Positions 43,610 to 56,639 of a stretch of DNA of 64,000 nt are shown here, piece by piece. How positions within the stretch are numbered: position 1 is the first letter of the stretch; the number at the start of each line of letters is the position of its first letter. Origin of the DNA: Ephydatia muelleri. Lineage: Eukaryota > Porifera > Demospongiae > Spongillida > Spongillidae. The translations under genes and the position numbers were made by a program. Where the stretch lies: positions 2,640,788 through 2,704,787 of the forward strand of contig JABACO010000010.1 of the NCBI GenBank assembly GCA_013339895.1. The letters are read 5' to 3'. The notes beneath the pieces were generated by a model, which worked only from the letters and a program-made list of their open reading frames with translations, did not search any database and was not told the origin of the DNA.

Positions 43610-45140
43610 TTGTAGAAGTGCAATGTTTTTGAAATCACATGTACACCATTAAAATTATATTATTTGGTGCTTGATCAATTGTACTCAGTTATGCAAAGAT
43701 GTAGCAATTACAAAACTGCATGAATTGCGATAAATATTGATAAAATTATAAGCTTGATAAATATGGAATGATAATTTTGGTATGCTAACCAAAGTACAGC
43801 TTTCATTAATTAAATTCAAACCAACTTATCACACTTCAATCAATTCGCAATGAAACAACTGCCCATGCCCGTTGAGGTAAATTAGTTGAAATCAATAATC
43901 ACTTTGTGCTTAACTATTCACGAGGGCTGGGCAAGTTAAATAAGTTAAATCATTATTCATATTCGAATAGTTGGTCACTTTTGCAATTTTTCAAACGTAG
44001 CTCTATTTTATTTGTCAGTACAGTTAATAATAAATAAACTAGTTCGCTAACTAATTCCGGTATTGAGTTACATGGTTTATAGATTATTGCATTAGTGAAG
44101 GTTGTCATTAGAATAGCGCAAGTGACGTGGTCATGGCAACACCATCTGGCACATAGGGAGTGCAGTGCTATTTATATAGAATTGGTGTCGTACATTTCGT
44201 AAATGATTAAGAAATAGATTATATTGTCTCGCCGTTCGTCGTGTCTCATAGACAGTATAGTCGGCTATATGAAACAGGTCACCAGAGGATAGAATAGCTC
44301 TACAACTGTAAGTCAAGTTTTCCAGTTGTACTTGCGTGGTACGCCTGGCAGAGCAATTGAGAATCCGAAAGAGAGCAGTGCTGGGAATAAGTTTCCTTAA
44401 TTATGTCATCATCAATGGCATCCAGTATCAAGAGCCCATCGTCTCGATGACCTCAAAGTGCAATATGTTTTGTCTTGCAAGTTTGTTGATTGAAAAAAGC
44501 TAATTTAAATACTGAGTTGTATCTTGTTTTGAATCATCGGTAACATGTATACGGTAATTTAATCATACGGCACAGTTAGGAAGCTGCTGATCCGATCTGT
44601 AGCCTGACATTCCAACGTGCTACATGTATCCTCTGTCCAGTACATAACCATTTGCACTTACGTAACCACTACTCCATGCATAGACTGTAGTGTAGCACTG
44701 CACTTTAGGGGTGTACCGCAATGTATATGTATGGTTACCTTGTTTCATCCTGCAGCTAGCTGAAGCTAAGCATGCAAAAGATGGCTAGACGAATCTGTCT
44801 GATACTAATTTAGCGTATCGAAGTCATGCTGCAGCGACCGCAATGACGGAAACATAAGGACTCGTTGGGTTATACATGTGTATAGGATCGCGCTGTGACT
44901 AGCAATTGATGGAATATGTGCTTAGTAGGGTAACTGAGGCCAACGTGCTTGATGGTCAAGTGTTTTCTATACTGTGTTTCATACGCAGGGCGTCCCACAA
45001 CACTTAGCGATTTAGGGTACAGTTTTATAGCTAAGTAATGATGCAGCTTACAGTATGTGTGTTCCTCTAATTTGTACAGGTTTATGGAGGTTGTAGTCAG
45101 GATCCTAACCTCAATTTGAGATCCATCCTCTGTTAAGCAA
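43610..45140. other. Noncoding stretch
   Basis: No gene is recognised. AT-rich after the TRIM stop, with an ATTAAA about 40 bp after the stop that could be a weak polyadenylation signal. Confidence 0.5.
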
Positions 45141-46520
45141 ATTCTATGATACAGGTTCTGCTCAGTAGTTTTGAAGACATATTAAAAGATGAAATTACAG
45201 TTGTGTTTGAGAAGGAGCTAAGCCCAAATTTGTCTTATGCTCTCAAGACGCAGATCGAAGATCAGTTAGATCAACTAGTCCGATTGAATGTCACTGAACA
45301 ACTTGTTTACTCGGATTAGGCAATACATATAGTCCCAGTGATGAAGACCTCGAGATCCATTATAGTGTATATGTAGAGACTGCAAGGTCACAATAAATAG
45401 TGCAGCAGCACTCTTTGCCTAAGCCAAAGGAGTTTACACATCTGGATCATCCAGATGTGTACCTACAAATGCAGCTGGGAGAAGACTACAGCCTTGTCAC
45501 TCATAGGGGCCGGTACAAATCAAACGTTTATACCGTCTGGTATAAGTGTGGTACCAGCCATTTTTCAAAAACCAATAGACACTATCTTTCAAGGCCTCAT
45601 AGGCTGGTGTTATGTACTACATGTCTAGTCACTCGGAGAAGATCTTCTTAATCTCCAAGAAGTATTCAAGAGGACATGTCAATAAGGACTTGACTTCATT
45701 AGTAAAATGTCGATTTTTGGCTGCCACTACAGAATATTGGTATGCATCATCAGCGGACAACCCCAACAAAAGTCAAAGTAAGCCACAGCTAGGGAATATC
45801 ACAGGATTGTGATCCTCTTTAGATTTGGTAAACTATTATTGGAAGTTCCCATCAGAGTATTAATACTTAGATAGATAAATGCCGGAATTAATTTCAACAC
45901 AGGTTTTCTTAATCACCCTTGCTTGTGAAACATCATTATTTGGGGTGAGAGCTATCATACCAGCCCAAATGGATCTGACAGACCAATCACATATGCCTCG
46001 AAGACCCTGACAAAGCTGAACACAACTATGCGAAAGGAAGCCCTTGGAATCATATACATGTAGTTGGTCTCAAAACATTTCACTAGTAACTGACCATCAT
46101 TGGCCTTTGGTAGCCATTTTTGGACCAAGGTTAGGAATACAACTATGAAATCGAATACAAAAGTACTGTAAGAAATGGCAATGCGGATGGGTTGTTGAGG
46201 TTCTGTATCACTGATTTAGGTGAGGTGATTCATGAATGCACAACTGCTGGACAAGGTCCCAAAGACGTAAATATCAAGTTCTACCATCTCGAGTACTGAG
46301 ATTGAGCAGAGAGGGGTGGAAGTTTACAGCAAGCTACGACACTAGAAATAGCTAGCCCCACATCACAGACGCAAAACGAATTAATAGTGCATGAAGATTG
46401 CCTACTCTGGGTATTGGGGAGTGGTTGTACCTCCAAAAATGCAACTGCAAATTTGGCAGGGGCTGCACATATGGGGCTAGCTGGGACGGTGTGATGAAGT
46501 GGCCTACCTCACAGCTTTGA
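45141..46520 (+). pseudogene. Third, highly decayed gypsy pol remnant
   Basis: Scattered plus-strand blocks follow gypsy pol order. RT N-terminus: ALKTQIEDQLDQLVRLNV and IVPVMKT (45,235-45,350). RT core: VYLQMQLGEDYSLVTHRGRY (about 45,450-45,530). RNase H: DRPITYASKTLTK and KEALGIIY (45,975-46,060), then NADGLLRFC near its end (46,180). Integrase zinc-region start: VVVPPKMQLQIWQGLH (46,420-46,470). Frames change often and stops are frequent. No LTRs seen. Of the same broad type as the minus-strand remnant at 34-36 kb but much older. Confidence 0.7.
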
Positions 46521-46780
46521 TCAACACCTATTTACTGCTGCCTAAATGTATCCCCAGTGATTGCACTGTCCACCAAAGCAGTTCCAGGTTACATCCATAT
46601 TTATGTGGAGAAGTGTAGCATATTATAATAACTGACATATGCTGGCTAGAAAATTCAACACGGTTCTATACCTTACTCCCAAACTATCCAGAACCATAAT
46701 TATTAATTTTTCTATCTAAATGTTTCGGATTTCCCATTTTTTCACTCATATATTTTGCAAATCTCAAGAATATTACAGTC

Positions 46781-47330
46781 ATAGCATTACACACGTATTT
46801 GAATCATTTGAAACCGTCGTTTCACACATTTCCATATTTGAATCATTCGAAACCGTCGTTTCACACATTTCCATATTTGAATCATTTGATACCGTCGTTT
46901 CACACATTTCCATATTTGAATCATTTGATACCGTCGTTTCACACATTTTCAAATGCTTGATGCAAATTCCATATGGCCCTATATACTTGTCATCAGGTTG
47001 GACCCAATACTCGTCAGAATCGTGACATTGATTAGCTGGTATTATGTTTAAGTTCTCGTATTTAACACGATTCTGTATGACAACCTTAAACTTGTCCTTT
47101 CCATAGCTGTTGCATACCGTTCTGCTACAGCAATTGATGGAGTGGAATATATTCCTTTTCCAAAGTTAAACCTTTTGCATTTGCTCAGCTTGTAACCTTC
47201 ATCTGCAATGCTCTTTCCAGCATTCTCTTCTGTACCATGATAGGATACAGGCCACTCCTTGTTGCTTGATCCTTTCCTTATGCCCTGAGGTCCAAGCCAG
47301 CATGCTTGTGCATGGTAGATGATGGTACAC
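46781..47330 (-). pseudogene. ADP-ribosyltransferase (PARP/ART)-like domain, copy 2
   Basis: Minus strand: GPQGIRKGSSNKEWPVSYHG, IADEGYKLSKCKRFNFGKGI, YSTPSIAVAERYA, then (one frame later) YGKDKFKVVIQNRVKYENL, DEYWVQPDDKYIGPYGICI and a tail of 13-residue repeats (CETTVSNDSNMEM) ending at a stop near 46,781. Relative to the copy at 6.7-7.07 kb, about 7 bases are missing after ERYA, which causes the frameshift. The upstream side ends at a perfect hairpin (47,319-47,383) and no start is clear. The catalytic role is unproven. The HGT and GKGIYST motifs hint at the NAD-binding part of an ART fold. Confidence 0.62.
46797..46950 (-). repeat. 39-bp tandem repeat coding a protein tail
   Basis: Four units (plus strand TTTGAATCATTTGAAACCGT then CGTTTCACACATTTCCATA). 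39 bp is 13 codons, and the array is in frame with the preceding ART-like C-terminus, giving a repeated CETTVSNDSNMEM. Units differ by one or two bases. Confidence 0.92.
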
Positions 47331-47383
47331 AGTACATGCGTGGAGGTAAAGTATACCTCCACGCATGTACTGTGTACCATCAT
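47319..47383. repeat. Perfect 30-bp inverted repeat (hairpin)
   Basis: ATGATGGTACACAGTACATG plus ten bases, a 5-nt loop (AAGTA), then the exact reverse complement. It marks the point where homology of the ART-like copy to its sister ends. Confidence 0.95.
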
Positions 47384-48067
47384 GTACCATATTTGTGAAG
47401 TCATGCATAGTCAAATCTTGGATCAAAAAATTTTGAATCCGGCCAAGACCATTGGTCCAGGTGCTTTTCCAAGTAATTGCACAGAGACATAAATTGTGCT
47501 GTTATCCTGCACCTGTATGCATGTATATGTGCAGAGATTAATTAGGAATAAAGTAGATTCACAATGAAATACTGGTCTGCCCTACTGTAGCCAAATCAGT
47601 TTTAATTTCAAGGGGGGGTGGGACCTTACGTGAATTTTGTGTTACATTTCAGGATTACTTTTAATATGTCATTACAGGCCGACGCGCCTAAGTGCGCCAC
47701 GTTTGTTCCTGAGCTTTTACCGCGCTTCTAACGGCGGGGGGGGGGGGGGGGGTTTCATTATCAGCGAATGAATACAATCAATTATGTACAGTGTCTGTGT
47801 GCACTGTTCAAACTTTTGTGAATGCATTTACTATCTTATACTGCTATCCGTACGCTCTAACTATGCATTGAGACTGTAACTGACCCACATTAACCGTGAA
47901 CATAATTAAGAATACGCCCCTGCGCGTCTACTGAGGAAATGCCCTTATAACGGTGCGCTCTTAATGAGGACAGACTGTACATACTATGATGGTTCTTACC
48001 AAACACCCATTAATATAAAAAAAAATACATTACCCTTTGTACCCAGGTGTACATAAAAATGGCTCAC
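47384..48067. other. Noncoding stretch
   Basis: It contains a poly-G tract (about 47,733-47,751) and a dispersed repeat piece at 47,937-47,985 also seen near 37.56 kb. No gene is recognised. Confidence 0.5.
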
Positions 48068-48471
48068 TTGGTATTCCGAAAGTCTATGACCTTCCTGAAT
48101 TCTCTTTTCTTGTAGACGAACGCTAAGCGGCCATGACAACCAGAAAGATTTCCCTTTTCCTCAAATAAAGCTTGTAGCTCTTCGACGTAAGAATCCTCTC
48201 CCACTTTCAACACACATACCTTTCCCGTTAGTGAAGTTAGCCTTATGTTTATCTTCTTCCCACTTCCACCAAAAACATCACCAAAGGAACCAGCTGCCGA
48301 CGTGTACACAGTTTCTGACAGACGCTCATCATTCATCTCTTCAACCTTAACTAGCTCAAGTTCGTGGCGCCTATTCTCGTACTCCTGTTGAGTGACGACT
48401 GGTCTTTGAAGTATGGCGGAAAATGCGGCCGCAACTAGTCCCTCGTTAGAAAGAGTAGAAAGAGCAGCCAT
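48068..48471 (-). CDS. First exon of a UBL-domain gene (possible UBL-RBR ligase)
   Basis: ATG at 48,471 opens MAALSTLSNEGLVAAAF. From about residue 70 the sequence INIRLTSLTGKVCVLKVG, then EELQALFEEKG and GRLAFVYKKREF, follows the beta-grasp pattern of ubiquitin (ubiquitin has VKTLTGKTITLEV, KIQDKEG, QRLIFAGKQLED). The frame reaches TGA at 48,064, but AATACCAA|GTGAGC at 48,068 is a strong splice donor, so this is probably exon 1 of a longer gene. No further exon was found downstream on the minus strand. The first 75 bp recur at 13,721-13,795 on the plus strand. The RBR pseudogene at 10.4 kb starts with the second half of a UBL, which suggests a UBL-RBR gene family. Confidence 0.65.
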
Positions 48472-49174
48472 GATCTATATTTGCTCTATTGCACCACAGC
48501 CAAATAAATTTTCCTTGCCCAAAATATGTGTTATAATAGTTTGCTTCAATTCATTCAGATACCGTAAACTCGACATTAGAACCCGCGGCTTCTAATTGAA
48601 CGTTAGATACTTGAACGCAGCATGATCGTGTTGCAGCGGTATGCCAGTTTTAGGTGGACCGTAGCGGTCTCTTCGTGAAATTCAGACCGCTGACCGTGAT
48701 CAGTATGGTAACATTAAATAAATTATGACCGCGACCGTCGGTCCGACCGACGGTCTGATCGCGGTCTTTGCGATACAAACGTTAGTCTGGTACCCATGCA
48801 TGCAGATCGACGTGATGAAAGCTATTATCGCTGTAATCGCTTGGGAAATAGTCAAACTTTTTTATTCCAGCGTCCCTGATTTTTGAGAACGCTGTTCAAC
48901 ATCTAAAAATAACCATATAATTATACGTAATACCGCTTAAAATTATTGGTATTAATAGTAAGCCGTTAGGATCTACTGTTTTGGGATGCATAACATATAG
49001 GATAAATGGTTTTATGTATTGGGGTGTCATTTTGAAAATGGACCGTAAATGTCAATGTAATGTTCTAATTATGACCCTTTTGTCTACTCGAAACAGCCGT
49101 GGCATGCATGATGTCTTGCTAATCTCAACTTTGTGTTTAAGCTATTTTGCCGGTGTCATAGTCACCAATGACTC
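48472..49174. other. Upstream region of UBL exon, with a hairpin
   Basis: GACCGTCGGTCCGACCGACG with outer GACCGCGA/TCGCGGTC (about 48,729-48,768) forms a GC-rich hairpin. No gene is recognised. No convincing TATA or initiator was assigned. Confidence 0.5.
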
Positions 49175-49560
49175 CCCTAAATGTTGACTCCCCAGTCATT
49201 CGCGCCTAGGCATATATGACTCCCGGTAATATATGACTCCCCAGTCATTCACGCTTAGGCATATATGACTCCCCAGTCATTCACGCCTAGGCATATATGA
49301 CTCCCCAGTCATTCACGCCTAGGCATATATGAGTCATTCACGCCTAGGCATATATGACTCCCCATGCAGTCATTCACGCCTAGGCATATATGAGTCATTC
49401 ACGCCTAGGCATATATGAGTCATTCACGCCTAGGCATATATGACTCCCCAGTCATTCACGCCTAGGCATATATGAGTCATTCACGCCTAGGCATATATGA
49501 CTCCCCAGTCATTCACGCCTAGGCATATATGACTCCCCAGTCATTGCATATATGACTCCC
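49175..49560 (+). repeat. Minisatellite with alternating 32- and 25-bp units
   Basis: Long units read ATATATGACTCCCCAGTCAT then TCACGCCTAGGC. Short units lack seven bases (ATATATGAGTCAT then TCACGCCTAGGC). The two lengths are interspersed. The GACTCCCC/GAGTCAT junction explains the short unit as a deletion between the two TCAT/ACTC-like motifs. Confidence 0.93.
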
Positions 49561-50490
49561 TCTTGATAAAAGTGACTCACGGAGTTATTACAGCCTTAGG
49601 CATAATTAACTCCCCCGTCGATCCTTGCCAATGTATATGATTCCCCTGTTGTCTGCCTATAGATAAAATTGACTCCTGACTTGGGAAGGCGTTATAGCCT
49701 ATCCCAGTTGGTTTTTCCATGCATCAATCATGGCCATACTTTCTGGGCAGAGATAGCAAATAAAGGTATTTATGTATCTATATAACCTATATCATGATCT
49801 GAATATATAGAAAATGAATGAACACTGACAAAGACAAATAATATAACAGTCTGCTTGTTACTTACAAATATTGCATATTGAGAAATGGCCCATACATAAG
49901 CTGTCATCTTGCGTTTTTGTTCAAATTGGAACGTTTGTAACACCGGTTTTAATAACTAACCCTACTTGGTGTGCAACATTTCAATTGGATCGCCATTCCA
50001 CGTTTAATACCTGCGCACAATGGCAGTCAACTTAAGCAACAAGGCATGCAGCTTAGTACAGCACTGCAGCTACATCAGTGCATGTACCCACGTAGTGCAG
50101 AAAGCGTGCTTCATTAATGACGCTAAGGTACATGCATAGGTGAGCATCGGTTCAGAACTAACGTAGATCTATGTATGGCGTAATTCGTTTTTGTTACAGA
50201 CAGTATTTGGAGAAACCAGCGTCACTGCGAGCAGAACACTTGTAATGAACCCAGCAACTGAAACAGTCTGCACTGTAATGTCCTACCACACTAAAGTACG
50301 TGTGCATCAGGTGAACTATAGGGCCTATATAGACTTGGGTTAGTTTATAAAGCAAGTGCATGGTTTTACAGATATGCAAGGTTTAGTCAGTGTGGTTGAG
50401 ATTCTATACCAGTATGGTACGTTTATGTGGGGAACACTAGCAATCAGGTGTTGAAGAGGGAACTCTTTTGACCTTTATCAAAGGGGTGTT
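49561..50490. other. Noncoding stretch
   Basis: No gene is recognised. Confidence 0.5.
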
Positions 50491-50615
50491 TCTCTGCCTC
50501 ACTGGTAGAGTGGGGTCTCTCTACCTAACTGGTAGGGAGGGGTCTCCCTACCAGACTGGTACAGAGTGGTCTCTCTGCCTTCCTAGTACAGAGAGGTCTC
50601 TCTACCTGACTGCTA
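50491..50615 (+). repeat. 27-bp degenerate tandem repeat
   Basis: About four and a half units of CTCTCTACCTAACTGGTAGG then GAGGGGT. Related pieces (TGCCTTACTGGTAGAGGTAA, AAAGAGGTCTCTCTG) occur inside the duplication at about 15,178-15,225, so the array may belong to the same element as the left end of the duplicated block. Confidence 0.8.
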
Positions 50616-51855
50616 GTAGTTTAAAGTGATTGTGTTCTGTACACACTCATGAGTTCAATATTAGTACAATGAAAGCATAGATTTGTGTATAGGAGCATAG
50701 AAAGGCTCACTAGACCTACACTTTAGTTTCTTAACATCAAACCCTGCAGGTGTCATACATGTAATCAATGCACATTAAGCGTAGAGGTCATGGAGAGGTA
50801 TTTCAATCCTCTCCTCTTATAGATATCAAAGGGGTACAGAAACCTAACATTCTGCTTACATTCACTTCCTCTCTTTGGCCTCATACCAGCCCACTATATC
50901 CATATGCACATATTCTCCCAGGAGGGAGACACATGCACACCCACATCTCCCACACACATACATAACCACCCCCACCGACATGAGTAAATCCCACACACAT
51001 GCAACAGCAACTCCCCTCCCACCCCCTTCCTGGTGCCTCCCATCTCACACTCTTTCATGAAAGAAGAGAAGTTGAGGTCACTCTGTCTAAGAGATAAAGA
51101 GAAACTAGTTCGATAGGTCTGTCTGCTATAGTCTTAGTAGAAAGTGCCTTACTGGTAGAGATAAAAATCCCTCTGTCTAACACTTACAGAGAGGTCTCTG
51201 TTTCATGATCGCAAACTGAGAGAGAATTAAGTCTTCCTCATTCTCTGGGGCTGTGTTGTGCACAGCGCCAATGTATCACTGAATGTGATAATTATTCAAT
51301 TAATGTTCACGTGAGGAACTCGTACGCAGGCCTAACATTATGTCATACTTTCGTTTGATACTGCGCATGTGTAAGCGCTGCCAAACTTGAACAGTTTGTA
51401 ACTTTGCTTCCAATAGACAAATCCAAAGGTTAGTTTCAGTTAGTGTATGGCTTCCTCTACTGGTGGCATAATTCAAACTTAGCTTTTAACAACTCAATTA
51501 ACAGAAATTAATAACCTCCGTTTTAATAGTTTGAGGAATAAGACAAGATGGTAAACTGTTTATTGGCACGATTATTGGATGCTCCTTTGCATAGATTTAC
51601 TGAATATTAGTGATTCATTTGCAATAGCTTGACTTTCAATGGGTATATTTTAATATGTACTAAATAACAACTTCAAGTTAATCATTGGCATGTTTTTTTT
51701 GGTTTAAATAGCATAATTTTTCAATGTTCAGTTCTGGAGTTATATCAATTGAAAGATTTTGCGTGCCTTTTGGATCACCCTGTATACACATGCACTTGGA
51801 TTAATACATGCATTTCAGTTTCAAGTCAGACCAGTCATTGTGTTTCAGAGGTGGA

Positions 51856-54059
51856 TTAGGGAACTGTTGTGTGCATGCCTTTTCGATGAATGCGATGCAG
51901 CTTCTTAAGAGCGTTCAGAGCTTCACATACTGCAAACACATTTACTTCATTGGAGTATGCTCCTATCCATTTCCAGGTGTGGTCTGAAAATAATGTTTGT
52001 AACTTACAGTAAGGTATTCCGGTGATAGTGCATACAGCAGGCTTTTTCGCAGACTTGTTATGCTGTGACCACAATGCTGCCTACAGTAGTGTTTCACATG
52101 AGCCCAGCACATTTCAACAAGCATACATTCAGGATGGCACCTAGGGTCTAACAGAAGTATATGGTCCCGACGTTCCACATCTTCCTGTAGCTCTGGTTTT
52201 ACACTCAGGTTGTGATGACCCTAGTTCATCTCGCTTTAAGTTTTCAATTCCAAGCAGACCTCTTTCTTTGCAAATCCTTAATAATAGATTGACTGAAATG
52301 GTAGTGACTTAAGTCACTACCCTGGGATACAGAGAAATGAGTTTATGCCTAGCTATTCAAACAAATTCTTTACATGTGGTGGATTATTAATACAGATAAC
52401 AACAGGTACATACATGTACATATGAATTTCATTTAGCTACACATAATCACTTGGGAGTAAATGTTTGCGTATTGTACCAAAGGCATTGAGTTTTACTGTG
52501 TATCACTGATTATATATGTGCTTTACTATACAGACCCTTCTTTGCATGCCACATAGTATGTGTACAATTAAAAGTAACGCACTGCCGTCATCAACTCTAG
52601 TGTTTTATCATTCCAAACGTTCAGTGACTTAAGTAACTAATTGCAGATGACTTAAGTCACGATCCATCAATGTATGATTAATGCACCCTTTGCAGTGGGT
52701 GTGCCATCATCACCTAGATACCACATTTGTTGCATTACTCCTGTCACGGTTCCAGTAATAGGATCCACTGCATCATACCAACCATTTGAGTCAGTATGGG
52801 TTGCTTTCTGCCATCTGATAAATTCATCGCAGCAGTTGACAAGCTCCCCTTCATTTTTGCAACATGGCATGGTGCATTGACACAAGTAAGGAGTAACTGA
52901 CACCCTGGGATAAAGCATCTCTAATTTTCCTCAATTACTTTATTAACATTACTCATGATATTGTCATTCTTCCATGTGCTATCACTTTTGGGCTCTATTA
53001 CTTCAAGCCCCATCCAACCATGACACTGACACGCCACATACAATGATAGGGGCACCGTCACCTTTCGGTTTCATATGGTAAGCATCACTGGAGACCCATG
53101 CAAACGGATTGCCCTCATTGGCAAATAGAATGGATTCGTCATGGTTTCAATGCAGCAATGGGTTTTCACCAGTAGAAAGGTTGGGCCACTCTGGTTTTCC
53201 AGTAGACTCATTCAAAACTGGAAGGTGGGGTCTTAAAGCAAGCAATGTCTTCACTCAGTCATTGCGGCAGATTACAATGTCTGGATCTTTGTGTCTATCA
53301 CAGAAAGGAGAATTCGAGGAATCAGCCCATTTAAATCCAAGTTCGTGTACCCACCGAAGAACGGTCATTCTTGACACTTGACGGGATTTATAACGAACCT
53401 CATGCATATCCAAAACTTCAGTTGGTATAATGTCAGGATCAGTGAACAGAATATTATGAATATAATTCTGAATCTGTTGAATGTCAAATACCCATCAGCA
53501 TGTTAACCCCCTTGTTTTAACCATTCAGTTTTCCACTGCTTCAGCTCAAAAACAAGTGCTCAATATAAAACAGGACAGACTGATCTCTTTCATCTGCATG
53601 CTCACTACAACTATCTAGTAGGGTTCTCCTGTTGTTTCCCATGATTCGGCCGACCTTCTGACAGTTCTTGGAAATCTTGCTCGCTTTTTCTTGGGCACTG
53701 CTTGCTGACACCCCATTAGTTAACTCCAGATAATACATACGCAGTGTGAGCACTTTTGCGTCTGATAGAACTTACTAAGAGAGCTAACCTGGTCTATTTT
53801 TGCATCTCCTTTAGCTGGCATTTCTCAGATTGTTTCAACAATCGCTTCGTGTAGCTGCCAACTTTAGGATTTCCTCATGGAGACTTCCGCTTTTTAAGCT
53901 CTGTCCATGCCGATACAGCAGTTTTGCTAGCCCGTCTTGAAGATCAACTCGTTGCAGCTTCGTCAGTATGGTCCTGAAAGAACCGTTTCCATGAACACAA
54001 GCAATGCCCTCAGCCATTCGAATAAACAGAAATAATTGGATTGACGTAGTGTTTTTCAT
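51856..54059 (-). pseudogene. DDE-superfamily transposase remnant, copy 2
   Basis: Same content as 15,850-18,026, including the shared premature stops. Here the C-terminal part is readable a little further in one frame (WKWIGAYSNEVNVF and LKKLHRIHRKG). A one-base difference near 53,378 distinguishes the copies (CACTTGACGG versus CACTTTGACGG). Confidence 0.75.
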
Positions 54060-54589
54060 AGTATAATGAATCTAAATTATTCAAAATGGCGACATACCAA
54101 GCCACTGATCTTTTTAAAATCATGTTTTTGTATGGTAGTTTTAATGCAATGAGCTCATAATACAGCTAAATCGATGGAATGCCCATGGTACGATTTATTC
54201 CCTGCAAGGTATGAAAAGCGAAAACGTCGTGCCTAACATACTAGGCCCTAAAATGGCGCTTTTTTGTGTGAATAATGCCAATAGTTGCATACATAGATTC
54301 TTTAGTTACAAACCCCATTTTATTGTGATCCGTTCAATGCGCATGCAGAAACCCGACAATCAAATTCTTTTGGAAGGAGGACACTAAATAATTAATTAAC
54401 GAACCTTAGAAGCTATTTCTTTTTCAAGCATATATTGCAAAGTGATAAAGGTACAGATGTGTGCAATTACATGTAGATTTTAATAAAGGTGTAAGGCTTA
54501 TGAAATATACAACTCTAAAGTAAAGTTACAAAAAAAAATTATTTGGCCAACTATCATGTTCTCCATTGTACATCACCCCTACGCGTAAA

Positions 54590-54994
54590 GTAGCCAGAAT
54601 TTTGGGGATCAGATTAGAGGTATGCAAGCATACTTTGTTATAATCAAGAGATTGATTAAGAATTTGTGACAGTATGTGGTGACATGCGACAGACTTCTAA
54701 GGCACATGGGCCAACTTGCCAGCTACTACGGTTGGCTACACTGCCCCTGTGTGTGTGTGCATGTGCACACACACACATACACACACAGACACACACATGC
54801 GCACGTGCACACACACACACAGACACACACATACACACACACAAGGGCAGTGTAGCCCACCGTAGACGCTGGCAAGTCGGTCCATGTGCCTTAGAAGTCT
54901 GTCGCATGTCACCACATACTGTCACAAATTCCTATTGATTATAACAAAGTATGCTTGCATACCTCTAATCTGATTGGTTCCCCAAAATTCTGGT
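54590..54994. mobile_element. Long-armed palindromic MITE, copy 2
   Basis: Equivalent of 18,600-19,005. Arms and CA/TG core are nearly unchanged. The right terminus has one C fewer (CCCCAAAATTCTG). Confidence 0.85.
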
Positions 54995-55499
54995 GACCGT
55001 GGACAGAATTTAGTATAGCGGTTCACCAGACCCTACTTACGCATAACTGTGATGTAATCCACCTGCGGCAGTGTAACTTTGGGTCTGGATACGTATCAGC
55101 CATGTCAGACATGTTCACAGCATTATAATGCTGTAAAGAGGAACATTTCACAGCTTGTAACAATGTACTCAATATTTTTTCCGCATAATTTATATAATAG
55201 TTTTATGATTATTTTACATGTAATTCAATAAACACACATAAACATAATTTATAATTTTTATTTAATAGTTAATTACATTTATTGTTCAGATAACATTACT
55301 ATTAAAATTACAACGAATACACACGAGCATACTATAAACAAATCAATAACTAATATCATCTGTGCAGACAACCTCTACGATTGTGTTCATTAATAATAGT
55401 AATAGCTATTCAGAATGATTCATTTCCATACATCTCAGCAACACCTATTTCCTCACAAAGCAGCATCTTTCCTTTCTTCAATAATAATTTTAATGTTTA

Positions 55500-55801
55500 T
55501 ACTAAGGGAGTCGTGCAGATCATCTGGCGCAGCTTCTACGGCAGCGGAGACACGCAAGCTTCTCACCAATGGTCCCAAATGTCAGGAATTGGGGTGGACG
55601 TGCATTCCCTTAGCTGTTGAGACGTTCTGTAACTGGGGTAAGGAGGCTCACCTCACATTCTCTAGGTTGGCATCCCACCTTACCATCAGCTTGTTCTCTC
55701 CCAAACCTTCCATCTTGGCAGACGTTTACAGTAGGATGAACTTCACCTTGGTCAGGTCCATTGCCAGAGCCATCTTGGCAAGGGAGTTCCTGCCCTCATG
55801 A
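55500..55801 (+). pseudogene. C-terminal fragment of a non-LTR retrotransposon ORF, copy 2
   Basis: Equivalent of 19,500-19,802, with the same translation (NGPKCQELGWTCIPLAVET and ARAILAREFLPS). Confidence 0.75.
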
Positions 55802-55833
55802 CTTGACTTTATTTGTGGGTGTATGATTATGTG

Positions 55834-56410
55834 TTAACCGATTATACGCGGAAGACGCAAATTTGCGTATATACGCAGCCTGGCCGTGATAGCATGACAT
55901 TGCGAGTGGTTATTGTGTGTATAGAGACGGCGTAAACGAATGATTGTTATACCAACAGGGTCTGTGCAAAAGTTAAATAGCTATATCATACAGTCTTCAT
56001 GTAGGGGAGGGATGCAGCGCGTGATAAGGTCTGATACTGCACACTCAGCGCACATACACGGCTATCAACACATTACTATATATGTGTTTGCTACCAACAC
56101 ATCCCTAAGTATACTCAGCGTACAACCATGTATGCACCCACACACAACACTAAGTCCACTCACGTACACCTACGCGCTACCAGCTACATACATAACGACA
56201 TACGTATTGCTCAATCAGAGGCATTATATACAAATGATCATCTCTCGCTCAAAAGAGTTGCGTCGATCACAACCACTGCAAAACGAAACTTCACAAAATC
56301 TCTCTCTGAAAAATTCCACGCCGTGCATGTGGTATATACAGTACGAACGTATTCTGATATCATGCATGAAAAATGATAAACATGTTACAATTCCGCGTAT
56401 AATCGGTTAA
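55834..56410. mobile_element. TTAA-flanked MITE, family B, copy 2
   Basis: Equivalent of 19,835-20,419, with the same TTAA-CCGATTATACGCGGAA termini and a ~9-bp internal deletion near 56,030. Confidence 0.88.
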
Positions 56411-56561
56411 TTGTTATATATAAATTGATATTACTTCTAATTTTAAACACATAAAAATATTATGGAGGTACATGCAACAGTGCATGCACACATGCGCTCA
56501 CACAGACACACACACACACACACACACACATACACACACACACACACACCTCGAACCATAC

Positions 56562-56639
56562 CTTCCATCAGCAGCCAGCACAATCTCTTTTTGATCACAC
56601 ACTTTTTTGCACTGCTATGGCATCTCTCACCAGCTCCTC
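56562..56639 (-). pseudogene. Possible transposase-like exon, frameshifted copy 2
   Basis: Equivalent of 20,569-20,645 but with seven rather than six bases in the A/T run after GTGC. The frame after AIAVQK is lost. Splice-like borders are kept. Confidence 0.35.

Noticed and set aside
49175..49560. Regularly spaced repeats resembling a CRISPR array
   Set aside because: Units are contiguous without unique spacers, and the context is eukaryotic.
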